37,559 bases of DNA from UBA6921 sp964532385 (lineage in GTDB: Bacteria > Pseudomonadota > Gammaproteobacteria > SG8-11): contig CAZHHW010000022.1 in assembly GCA_964532385.1 (NCBI GenBank), positions 1 through 37,559 on the forward strand, read 5' to 3'. Positions within the stretch are counted from its first letter, which is position 1; every line of letters starts with the position of its first letter. Below, piece after piece: positions 17,618-24,255 of the stretch. The translations under genes were made by a program, and so were the position numbers. The notes beneath the pieces were generated by a model. That model saw only the letters and a list, made by a program, of their open reading frames with translations. It did not search any database and was not told where the DNA came from.

Positions 17618-18283
17618 TTATTTCATGCGTTCAATAACAACCTGCGCAACCGGATTACGCCAGTCGTACCTGGCCGCGCTCAACCCGCCGATACCATGAA
17701 TTCCGGCGTGAATATGCACAAACCCTTCGCCGCTATCTTCCGGCGAAAGCGCCGCGCCGCCGCAGGCGGGACCTGGCACCGTGTTGCACGATTCATCATT
17801 GGTTTCGGTACCGGCGTCGTAACCATCCGCCATATAAGTGACGGCCTGTTGTCCGCGCGGCAATACCACATCGCGCAATGCGATGAAGCCATCATTGGTG
17901 TTGCCCAACATGGCGCCAAGGCTTAACCGATCCATGCCACGGCGCGCAGTAACCATCAGCGTGCTGCTGGTGCCCGGACCGGTGCCGCCCGTACCGACTT
18001 GTGCATCGCTGACGCCGGGCGTCATGAGCAATTTTGCCGCCATCGGTTTGCCGTTACCGGCTTCGGCCAGACTGGCCAATTCCGGACTTGGCGCTTCACC
18101 CGCCTGAAAGAACGACATGCCCGCGTGATGCGTTGCGGCCATGACCGGCGCGATAGGTTGGCCGCGGGTCAGATTGGTGACGGTAATTTTATAAGTTTCC
18201 ATGTCATCGTCCGCTGCGCTGGCCGCTGTGTAAACCGCGGCAGCAAGAACGCAAACTATTAAAAGAGGCTTCGTGTTACGCAT
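17618..18283 (-). CDS. Exported spondin-domain protein
   Basis: The 221-residue protein has a signal peptide (MRNTKPLLIVCVLAAAVYTA, cleaved near ASA). The mature domain follows the spondin_N pattern: YKITVTNLTRGQPIAPVMAA then THHAGMSFFQAGEAPSPELA, LAEAGNGKPMAAKL, a Gly-rich strand, and GFVHIHAGIHGIGG near the C-terminus. In animals the spondin domain is an extracellular adhesion and metal-binding module. Bacterial members are exported and mostly uncharacterised. A GGAGA ribosome site lies 9 nt before the ATG. Four TCAC repeats at 11-bp spacing lie 85-121 bp upstream, consistent with control by the nearby OmpR-type regulator. Confidence 0.9.
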   Translation of the reverse strand: MRNTKPLLIVCVLAAAVYTAASAADDDMETYKITVTNLTRGQPIAPVMAATHHAGMSFFQAGEAPSPELASLAEAGNGKPMAAKLLMTPGVSDAQVGTGGTGPGTSSTLMVTARRGMDRLSLGAMLGNTNDGFIALRDVVLPRGQQAVTYMADGYDAGTETNDESCNTVPGPACGGAALSPEDSGEGFVHIHAGIHGIGGLSAARYDWRNPVAQVVIERMK

Positions 18284-18367
18284 TTTAAATTCTCCATCAT
18301 GAGATTTTGATAAGTACGGACTATTCCGGTGCTTTGGGTAGCACGTGCGAACTGTGTGCTTTGTGGG

Positions 18368-18404
18368 TCACAGCATCGTCACGGAGCCATCACGTTTTCA
18401 TCAC
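18368..18404. promoter_or_regulatory. Four TCAC repeats at exact 11-bp spacing (candidate response-regulator array)
   Basis: TCAC occurs at 18368, 18379, 18390 and 18401, each 11 bp from the next, with a flanking purine each side (GTCACA, GTCACG, ATCACG, ATCACG). The array lies in the 318-bp divergent region between the spondin gene (minus) and the SoxB-like gene (plus). Tandem half-sites one helical turn apart are the classic target of OmpR/PhoB regulators, two dimers side by side. Control of one or both genes is inferred. Confidence 0.65.
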
Positions 18405-18495
18405 GAAACTTTGAAATGAAAAAAGCTGTCGCTGGAATTTGCCGATAATCCAGGCTTTGTCATGGATAAATTCGTCTGGTAGAAGGAGTCGCGAA

Positions 18496-18528
18496 ATGCC
18501 AATCCGGTCAGATAATCGCAGCTTGTGA
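18496..18528 (+). CDS. Possible 10-codon leader peptide upstream of the SoxB-like gene
   Basis: AAGGAG (18483-18488) lies 7 nt before an ATG (18496) that opens a 10-codon frame encoding MPIRSDNRSL and stops at TGA 18526-18528. The ribosome site is better than most in the window, yet the product is tiny. It could be a leader peptide that affects translation of the gene at 18602, or a chance occurrence. Confidence 0.3.
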   Translation: MPIRSDNRSL

Positions 18529-18601
18529 CAGAAGAAAAGCGGCTCCTATCATGCCTGTCTGCACGCCAGCACCGGCGGCGTATAAAAAGGGGAGTTGTGA
18601 T

Positions 18602-20656
18602 ATGTCACATTCAAGCGGGTTCTTGACTTTATCTGCGCACGGCGCGAATCGCCATCGATTGATCTATGCTGCCGTGGGCGTTTTGGCTTTGGTTCTAGGG
18701 AGTACAGGCTGCGTGGACCCGGGCACGAATACCACCGCGTCCGATGCCGGAAACAGCACCGGTTCCAGCAACATCGAGGGCATCGCGGGCGGCGGTGGTC
18801 CTGGCAGTGGTCAGGTCACATTGATCCACATGGGCGATATTCATGGCCATCTGGTACCGCGCGCCAATGTACGCAGCGACGCCACCGGACCCCTGGAAGG
18901 CGGCCTGGCACGCATGTATACGGTGATCGACGAGATTCGCCGCGCGGCTACCGATGATGGTGTCAATCATTCCCTGTTGATCAACACCGGCGATACCTTG
19001 CAAGGTTCCGGCGAAGCCTTATTCACACGCGGCACGGCCATGATCAATGTCCTCAATCTGTTTAAGATTGATGCGAATACACCCGGAAATTGGGATTTCC
19101 TCTACGGCCCGGACCGGTTCATCGAGACCTTTGTCGGCAAAAACTCCACGCCGCCCGAAGCAAATTGGAATGCCCTCGCCGCCAATCTTTACTACACCGA
19201 TCAATTCGATCCCGCGGCGGTGTGCGGCATTCCGGATGCCGCCGGCAATAAATTAAAACGTGTACTTCCAAGCTACCGGCTTACTACCATTGGTAAAGTC
19301 AAGGTCGGTATCCTTGGCTTCACGACGGCGCGCGCGATCGCCGCCATCGGTCCGAAGGTCACCGCCGGCTTTCAATTCACCGATGGCATTGTGGAACTTC
19401 CGTGTTATGTCGACGTGTTGCGCAATCAGGAAAAAGTCGACCTGGTGGTGATGATTTCGGAACTGGAAATGGCGCGCGATATTAAACTCGCCGAAACTTT
19501 CGCCGGTGTGGATGTGATTCTGAATTCCGACATGCATGAAAAAACCACCACACCGATCGTGACTTCGAAAGGCACAATCATCGTCGAGGAAGGACAGGAC
19601 GGCACCATGCTGGGCGAACTGAAACTCGTGGTGAAGAAGGGCAAGCTCGACAAATGGAGATGGGCGCCGCACATCATCACCAACCTGATTCCCGAAAATG
19701 CTGCGATTGCCGCCAAGGTTACTCAGGTACGCACACCCTTCGTCACGGGCAGCTTCGTCGCCGGTCAGAAGGTATCCGTGGGCGGCAACACCACGACTCT
19801 GATGCGTCCGGTGGATGAAGTGATTGCCCATACCGATGTGGCGTTGCATCGCTCCAATTTCGTGACCGAAGACATGCCGGGCGTGGTAGAGGGGTCATCG
19901 CATGACTTGATCGCCGATGCGATGCGCTGGGCGGGCGCAACCGATGCCGCGGCGATTCGTGGCTTTCGTTACGGCACGCATGTTCCGATTGGCGGAGCGA
20001 TCACCATGGGCGACATCTATCACTATATTCCAGTCGCCGCCAAGCTTGGCCGGGGTCCAAATGCGTGCGGCGCCGATTTGAAAACGCAGATCGAAACCTC
20101 CACGGACGGCACCTTCAATCCTGATCCCACAAAATGGTCCGGCGGCTGGATGTTCGGTTATAGCAACATCACGTTCGATTTAGACGCCTGCGCCGGATAC
20201 CTGAACGACGGTGCGACCAATCGCGGCACCAACATCAAGGTCGGCGGTGTGCTGGTGAATACAACCGACACCTATAACAAGACCACCCAGGCATGCAGCA
20301 GCGGCAATCCATCGTACAAAGTCGCGGGTTACTGGTATGCGGACGACCCCGGCACCATCAATAACTGCAATGCATGCCGGGGCCGTTTGGTGCAAGTCGT
20401 GACTAATGATGGACAAGTGCTCGACGTCAATGCCGCGGCGCTTCCCGATACCAACACGTTGCTTGATCTTACCGAAGCCGTGGTGAAATACCTGCAAGCG
20501 GCAACCAGTGCCGGAGGGCTTAACAGCCAAATCACCGAGGCTACGCTGCCGCTGCACCGCATCACCGTCAAACGCTTACCAACCATCAATCCGTTTCAGT
20601 TCAATATGGTTCAGCCCTTGCTCGGTGCGACACCCGCCACCTGCCCGGCGCTGTAA
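18602..20656 (+). CDS. Lipoprotein metallophosphoesterase of the 5'-nucleotidase family, SoxB-like
   Basis: This protein of about 684 residues begins with a lipoprotein-type signal ending near STGC (Cys37). The N-terminal metallophosphoesterase domain shows LIHMGDIHGHL (Asp79, His81), LLINTGDTLQ (Asp131) and GNWDFLYG (162-169), where ordinary 5'-nucleotidases have GNHE/D. A SNSDMHEK-type block replaces the usual GHTH. The C-terminal nucleotidase-type domain has SHDLIADAMRWAGATDAAAI and GFRYGTHVPIG, which resembles SoxB, the Mn-dependent thiosulfohydrolase of sulfur oxidation. No soxXAYZ genes are present here, so the substrate is open. The ATG at 18602 follows AAAAGGGGAG. A strong terminator follows the gene. 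Confidence 0.85.
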   Translation: MSHSSGFLTLSAHGANRHRLIYAAVGVLALVLGSTGCVDPGTNTTASDAGNSTGSSNIEGIAGGGGPGSGQVTLIHMGDIHGHLVPRANVRSDATGPLEGGLARMYTVIDEIRRAATDDGVNHSLLINTGDTLQGSGEALFTRGTAMINVLNLFKIDANTPGNWDFLYGPDRFIETFVGKNSTPPEANWNALAANLYYTDQFDPAAVCGIPDAAGNKLKRVLPSYRLTTIGKVKVGILGFTTARAIAAIGPKVTAGFQFTDGIVELPCYVDVLRNQEKVDLVVMISELEMARDIKLAETFAGVDVILNSDMHEKTTTPIVTSKGTIIVEEGQDGTMLGELKLVVKKGKLDKWRWAPHIITNLIPENAAIAAKVTQVRTPFVTGSFVAGQKVSVGGNTTTLMRPVDEVIAHTDVALHRSNFVTEDMPGVVEGSSHDLIADAMRWAGATDAAAIRGFRYGTHVPIGGAITMGDIYHYIPVAAKLGRGPNACGADLKTQIETSTDGTFNPDPTKWSGGWMFGYSNITFDLDACAGYLNDGATNRGTNIKVGGVLVNTTDTYNKTTQACSSGNPSYKVAGYWYADDPGTINNCNACRGRLVQVVTNDGQVLDVNAAALPDTNTLLDLTEAVVKYLQAATSAGGLNSQITEATLPLHRITVKRLPTINPFQFNMVQPLLGATPATCPAL

Positions 20657-20680
20657 AGGTTGGGTTTTAATTTGAGCTGA

Positions 20681-20709
20681 CGGCCCGGTGAAAACCGGGC
20701 CGTTTTTTT
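20681..20709 (+). terminator. Strong rho-independent terminator after the SoxB-like gene
   Basis: A 9-bp perfect GC-rich stem (20681-20689 with 20694-20702) closes a GAAA tetraloop and is followed by seven T residues (20703-20709). It starts 24 nt after the stop of the SoxB-like gene and 6 nt before the end of the convergent thioredoxin gene. Confidence 0.95.
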
Positions 20710-20715
20710 ACTGGC

Positions 20716-21249
20716 CTACTCTCGCAACAGGGCCTGAATTTTCTGTTCCATGTCGTCGTAACCGCCTTCACCGATTTTGCTGTAGCGCACTACGCCATGC
20801 TTGTCGATCAAGTAGCGCGTGGGCCAAAAACGGTTGCGATAACGATTCCAGTTGGCGAAATCATTGTCGACAGCCACGGCGTATTTGATTCCCGCCTTGT
20901 CGACATAAGTCCGTAATTTATCCAGATTGCGTTCACGCTCGAACTCGGGCGCGTGCACGGCGATCACTTCCAGTCCGGCATCATGGTAGCTGGCATACCA
21001 TTCCTTGATATAAGGCTCCACGTTGTGACAGTTCCAGCATTCAAACGTCCAAAACTCCACCAGCACGACTTTACCGCGCAAATCCGCCATGGTTTTGGGC
21101 GCCGAATTCAACCAAGTGTCGCTGATCACATCGGGGGCCGGCCCGGATAGCGGGACAACTTCGGCGGCCACATAAAGATGAGTCAAGCAGAGCGCCAGAA
21201 GCACGCCACCGATGCAGGCTTTACTTAAACGAGATTGAAGGACCGTCAT
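20716..21249 (-). CDS. Exported TlpA/DipZ-type thioredoxin-like protein (copy 1, CWNC)
   Basis: This protein of about 177 residues has an N-terminal signal or anchor (about residues 12-28) and a redoxin/TlpA domain. The active site is FECWNCHNVEPY, followed by FWPTRYLIDKHGVVRY, which carries the conserved cis-proline region. Exported proteins of this type reduce or oxidise periplasmic thiols. It closely resembles its neighbour at 21307-21888, a tandem duplication, but has CWNC instead of CASC. The ATG at 21249 has a GGAG site 7 nt upstream, better than the TTG at 21264. It ends 6 nt from the terminator of the SoxB-like gene. Confidence 0.92.
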   Translation of the reverse strand: MTVLQSRLSKACIGGVLLALCLTHLYVAAEVVPLSGPAPDVISDTWLNSAPKTMADLRGKVVLVEFWTFECWNCHNVEPYIKEWYASYHDAGLEVIAVHAPEFERERNLDKLRTYVDKAGIKYAVAVDNDFANWNRYRNRFWPTRYLIDKHGVVRYSKIGEGGYDDMEQKIQALLRE

Positions 21250-21273
21250 ACAGCATCTCCGCAAATAGTCAGA

Positions 21274-21310
21274 GCCACAGTGTGGCGTTAAAAAATCACG
21301 CCGCCATCAC
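21274..21310 (-). promoter_or_regulatory. Palindrome and 11-bp-spaced TCAC pair upstream of the first thioredoxin gene
   Basis: The 57-bp gap between the two thioredoxin genes holds GCCACA-G-TGTGGC (21274-21286), a perfect 6-bp palindrome. It also holds TCAC at 21296 and 21307, 11 bp apart; the second copy overlaps the stop codon of the neighbouring gene. The TCAC pair lies 47-61 bp upstream of the start at 21249, close to its position before the response-regulator gene. A pair alone could arise by chance. Confidence 0.4.
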
Positions 21311-21888
21311 GCACTCTCTTGCAATAAGGCCTGAATCTTTTGCTCGGTGTCCACATAGCTTCCCGTGCCGATTTTCTGGTAGCGCAGCATGCCGTGTTTG
21401 TCGACCAGGTATAGCGCCGGCCACACGCGATTACGGTAACGGTTCCAATTGCTGTAATCATTATCGATGGCCACGGGATAGTGAATCTCCGCCTGCGCGA
21501 CACGCGCGCGCAGGCTGTTTAATTCGCGTTCGTAATTGAACTCGGGGGCATGCACCGAGATGACTTCCAGTCCCTGATTCCGGTAGCGTTCGCTCCACTG
21601 CTTAACGTAGGGTTCCAGTTCGCGACAACTGGCGCAGCTTAAAGTCCAGAATTCGACCAGCACCACCTTGCCACGCAAGTTGGACATTTTTTCAGGCGCG
21701 GAATTCAGCCAGGTCTCGCTCACCACATCGGGCGCAGGACCGGTCAGAGGCGCAACAGAGGCAGTTGAACGCGCGATGGCGAAATAGACAAATAGCCCGG
21801 CACTGCCAAGCAGCAGAAAGGTTACGGCGGTAACCCAAATGAAAAATCGGGAACGGTGCGGCGGCGGCATGGGCTCGGTTGTATTCAT
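21307..21888 (-). CDS. Membrane-anchored TlpA/DipZ-type thioredoxin-like protein (copy 2, CASC)
   Basis: The protein is about 193 residues. A cytoplasmic N-terminus rich in Pro and Arg precedes one transmembrane segment (about residues 16-40, FFIWVTAVTFLLLGSAGLF), then a periplasmic redoxin domain. The active site is LSCASCRELEPY, and NRVWPALYLVDKHGMLRY contains the cis-proline region. Over the shared domain it is clearly homologous to copy 1 (for example RGKVVLVEFWT and DNDxxNWNRYRNR in both). The ATG at 21888 lies 5 nt after the corA stop, so it should be co-transcribed with corA. Confidence 0.92.
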   Translation of the reverse strand: MNTTEPMPPPHRSRFFIWVTAVTFLLLGSAGLFVYFAIARSTASVAPLTGPAPDVVSETWLNSAPEKMSNLRGKVVLVEFWTLSCASCRELEPYVKQWSERYRNQGLEVISVHAPEFNYERELNSLRARVAQAEIHYPVAIDNDYSNWNRYRNRVWPALYLVDKHGMLRYQKIGTGSYVDTEQKIQALLQESA

Positions 21889-21893
21889 GCGCT

Positions 21894-22946
21894 TTACATC
21901 CAATCGTTGCGTTTGAAGTAATACAACAAGCCGCCCACCATGCCGAGAATCAGCAACCACACCAACGCATAGCCGTATTGCCAATGCAGTTCGGGCATGT
22001 GGTCGAAGTTCATACCGTAAACACCGACCAAAAAGGTAGGCGGAATAAACAACGTCGCGATAATTGTCAAAACGCGGATCGCTTCATTGAGGCGATTGCT
22101 GGTGCTGGACAAATACAGCTCCATAAGACTGGCGCTGGTTTCCTTGAACGATTCCAGAATTTCGATCACCTGCACGGCATGATCATAACAATCACGTAAA
22201 TAAACGCGCGTTTCTGCGTGAATCAGCGGATGCACATCGCGCAGCAGATTGTTGACGATGTCGCGCTGCGGCCACAGCATGCGGCGCAACAACACCAGAT
22301 CGCGGCGCAACTGATGCAGTTCGCGCAGCACCTCCACGCGCGGTTTGTCGGTCAATTTTTCTTCCAGTTGTTCGATCCATTCCGCACCCTCATCGAGAAT
22401 CGGAAAACCTTGATCGATCACCAGGTCGATCAAGGCGTAGAACAGCAGATCGGAATCATTCATGCGCAATTTGCCGTGCGCGTCGCGCAGCCGCTTACGC
22501 ACCGGCTCAAACGGATCGGACTCGCCGGCGTAAAAACTCACCAGCACGCGCTCATCGAAAAACAGGCTCACCTGTTCCGTGATTGCGTGCCTGTCCCGCC
22601 AATGAGGCAGGCTCAGTATCGCGAATAACGGACCACCGAAATTTTCCAGTTTGGGGCGTTGGCCGGTGTGCAGAATATCTTCCAACGCCAATGGATGAAT
22701 ACCGAACGCCGTGCCCAATTCACGCAACATATCGGGACTCGCCGCGCCTTGCACATGGATCCAGGTGTGCGTCGGCGCCGCGATAAACCCACCGCATTCG
22801 GGAACCCCGGCATGTTCGTTCTCGAACCAGAACGTCTCGCTGTATTCCACCAGATGCAATTGCGGCGGCGCGGCGGGTTCGGCATGCGAAGTTAATTCGC
22901 CCGGCGGCGTGCCGGGTACGGCGTAGCGCTTGTTCAGAGTCGTCAT
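21894..22946 (-). CDS. corA: CorA-family magnesium/divalent metal transporter
   Basis: This 350-residue protein has a long cytoplasmic N-terminal domain and two C-terminal transmembrane helices. The signature GMN (about residues 311-313, in LVGVYGMNFDHMPELHW) closes TM1. CorA channels import Mg2+ and sometimes Co2+ or Ni2+. The start at 22946 lies 3 nt after the merR stop, and the next gene begins 5 nt after its stop. merR-corA-thioredoxin is therefore probably one transcript, which is an unusual neighbour for a magnesium channel. Transport specificity cannot be read from the sequence. Confidence 0.95.
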   Translation of the reverse strand: MTTLNKRYAVPGTPPGELTSHAEPAAPPQLHLVEYSETFWFENEHAGVPECGGFIAAPTHTWIHVQGAASPDMLRELGTAFGIHPLALEDILHTGQRPKLENFGGPLFAILSLPHWRDRHAITEQVSLFFDERVLVSFYAGESDPFEPVRKRLRDAHGKLRMNDSDLLFYALIDLVIDQGFPILDEGAEWIEQLEEKLTDKPRVEVLRELHQLRRDLVLLRRMLWPQRDIVNNLLRDVHPLIHAETRVYLRDCYDHAVQVIEILESFKETSASLMELYLSSTSNRLNEAIRVLTIIATLFIPPTFLVGVYGMNFDHMPELHWQYGYALVWLLILGMVGGLLYYFKRNDWM

Positions 22947-22949
22947 ATG

Positions 22950-23384
22950 TCAAGCTCCGTTATCTTTTGCCAGCGATTCAATCAACGGGCAACTCTGTTT
23001 GGCGCTGCGGCGGCTGCCGCATGCCACGATCAACTTCGCGAGCACATCGCGCATAGCATGCAAACCGGCGAGTTTCTGGTCCACCAACACCAACTTGTGC
23101 GCGGCAAGGTCGCGCGCTTCATTACAGTGTGTACCGTCTTCGAGGCGCAGCAGATGCGCGACCTCCTCAAGAGTAAATCCTAATTGTTGCGCACGTTTGA
23201 TAAAACGCAGGCGTTCCACACTCGCAACATCATAGCGTCGCACGCTGCCATAACGGCGCGCGGGTATCGACATTAATCCGATGCGTTGGTAGTAGCGGAT
23301 GGTTTCGACACCGGCGCCGGCCGCCTTCGCCAGCATTCCGATCGTCATTTCTTGTGCACGCGGGACCTGCGGACGTGTACCCAT
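22950..23384 (-). CDS. merR: Mercury-responsive transcriptional regulator MerR
   Basis: This 144-residue regulator has an N-terminal winged helix (MTIGMLAKAAGAGVETIRYY and VRRYDVASVERLRFIKRAQQ) and a dimerisation helix. The three cysteines needed for Hg(II) binding are present: Cys87 in DGTHCNEA, Cys122 in VACGSR and Cys132 in SCPLIESL. Their spacing (35 and 10) is close to that of Tn501 MerR. This distinguishes it from copper or zinc regulators of the family. It is divergent from merTPA across a classical operator and is followed at 3 nt by corA. Confidence 0.96.
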   Translation of the reverse strand: MGTRPQVPRAQEMTIGMLAKAAGAGVETIRYYQRIGLMSIPARRYGSVRRYDVASVERLRFIKRAQQLGFTLEEVAHLLRLEDGTHCNEARDLAAHKLVLVDQKLAGLHAMRDVLAKLIVACGSRRSAKQSCPLIESLAKDNGA

Positions 23385-23393
23385 GTTTGCCTC

Positions 23394-23424
23394 TTGAGTC
23401 CGTACTTGGCTACGGACGTATGGT
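23394..23424 (+). promoter_or_regulatory. merT promoter/operator with 19-bp spacer
   Basis: TTGAGT (-35, 23394-23399) and TATGGT (-10, 23419-23424) are separated by 19 bp, the over-long spacing characteristic of MerR-controlled promoters. Inside lies the dyad GTCCGTA (23398-23404) and TACGGAC (23411-23417), a perfect 7-bp inverted repeat matching the known mer operator core. MerR with Hg(II) would untwist this DNA and activate merTPA. Confidence 0.95.
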
Positions 23425-23452
23425 AGCCGCACTACCCGCAAAGGAGAACGTC

Positions 23453-23803
23453 ATGCCGTCCGCGACCTCGGTGAAAGGCTCGTTGTTCGCAAGCGCCGCA
23501 GCGGCCATTGCCGCGTCGCTGTGCTGCGTGGGGCCGCTGGTCTTGGTGATGCTCGGCATCGGCGGCGCCTGGGTCAGCAATTTGCGCGTGCTGGAACCGT
23601 GGCGGCCGCTGTTCATCGTGCTTACCGCAGTATTTTTAGTGCTGGCCTTCCGCAAAATCTGGCGGCCTGCGACCGCCTGCGCACCCGGCGCGGCATGCGC
23701 ACTGCCAGAAAATAACCGCCGCTACAAAATCCTGTTTGCTGTGATCGCAGCGCTGATCGGCGCGCTGCTCGCGTTTCCGCTGATCGCTCCGTGGTTTTAC
23801 TAA
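23453..23803 (+). CDS. merT: Mercuric ion transport protein MerT
   Basis: This 116-residue inner-membrane protein has three predicted helices. It carries the Hg-handling cysteine pairs Cys24-Cys25 (ASLCCVGPL, in TM1) and Cys76/Cys82 (ATACAPGAACA, in the cytoplasmic loop), at the same positions as in Tn501 MerT. It passes Hg(II) from periplasmic MerP to cytoplasmic MerA. The AAGGAG ribosome site (23441-23446) precedes the ATG at 23453. Upstream in-frame ATGs overlap the operator and were rejected. Confidence 0.96.
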   Translation: MPSATSVKGSLFASAAAAIAASLCCVGPLVLVMLGIGGAWVSNLRVLEPWRPLFIVLTAVFLVLAFRKIWRPATACAPGAACALPENNRRYKILFAVIAALIGALLAFPLIAPWFY

Positions 23804-23873
23804 ATGGATTCGACCCAATGCAGCACATCGAATGCGCTGTTCTATGAAACGAAGCTTGCCAGACAGTTGCACC

Positions 23874-23896
23874 CCTTCCCCCTGGAAGGGGGAAGG
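23874..23896. repeat. REP-like hairpin between merT and merP
   Basis: CCTTCCCCC and GGGGGAAGG form a perfect 9-bp inverted repeat with a 5-base loop, followed by a G-rich stretch GGGATGGGGGT. It lies in the unusually long 161-bp merT-merP gap. It resembles the extragenic C/G-rich palindromes scattered in many proteobacterial genomes and might stabilise the upstream mRNA. Confidence 0.6.
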
Positions 23897-23964
23897 CAGG
23901 GATGGGGGTCGTTCTTACAAAGGCCAGAGCGTCATTTAAATTCACACGACAAAGGAGTCACCTC

Positions 23965-24255
23965 ATGAAATTTAATTCACTCACCGCACTTGGTTTATTA
24001 CTCGCATCAACCTGCGCCACCGCCGCAGAAAAAACCATCACACTCGACGTGGCGGACATGACCTGTTCAGCCTGCCCCATCACAGTAAAAAAAGCGCTAA
24101 ATACTGTGCCCGGCGTATCCAAAGTCAACGTCTCGCTTGAACGTAAACAGGCGGTGGTGACCTACGACGACAGCAAAGCGCAACTTAACAATTTAGTGAA
24201 CGCGACATTCGAAGCCGGTTATCCCGCCACGCTCAACACCAGCACGCCGCAGTGA
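23965..24255 (+). CDS. merP: Periplasmic mercury-binding protein MerP
   Basis: This 96-residue protein has a signal peptide (MKFNSLTALGLLLASTCATA) and one heavy-metal-associated domain. The metal site is DMTCSACP (Cys34 and Cys37 of the precursor), and the typical tail EAGYPATL is present. MerP scavenges Hg(II) in the periplasm and hands it to MerT. AAAGGAG lies 8 nt before the ATG at 23965. Its TGA overlaps the GTG start of merA by 4 bp (GTGA), so translation is coupled. Confidence 0.96.
   Translation: MKFNSLTALGLLLASTCATAAEKTITLDVADMTCSACPITVKKALNTVPGVSKVNVSLERKQAVVTYDDSKAQLNNLVNATFEAGYPATLNTSTPQ

Noticed and set aside
18368..18404. Array as CRISPR or phase-variable repeats
   Set aside because: The repeat unit is only four conserved bases at 11-bp spacing with no spacers, so regulatory half-sites explain it better.
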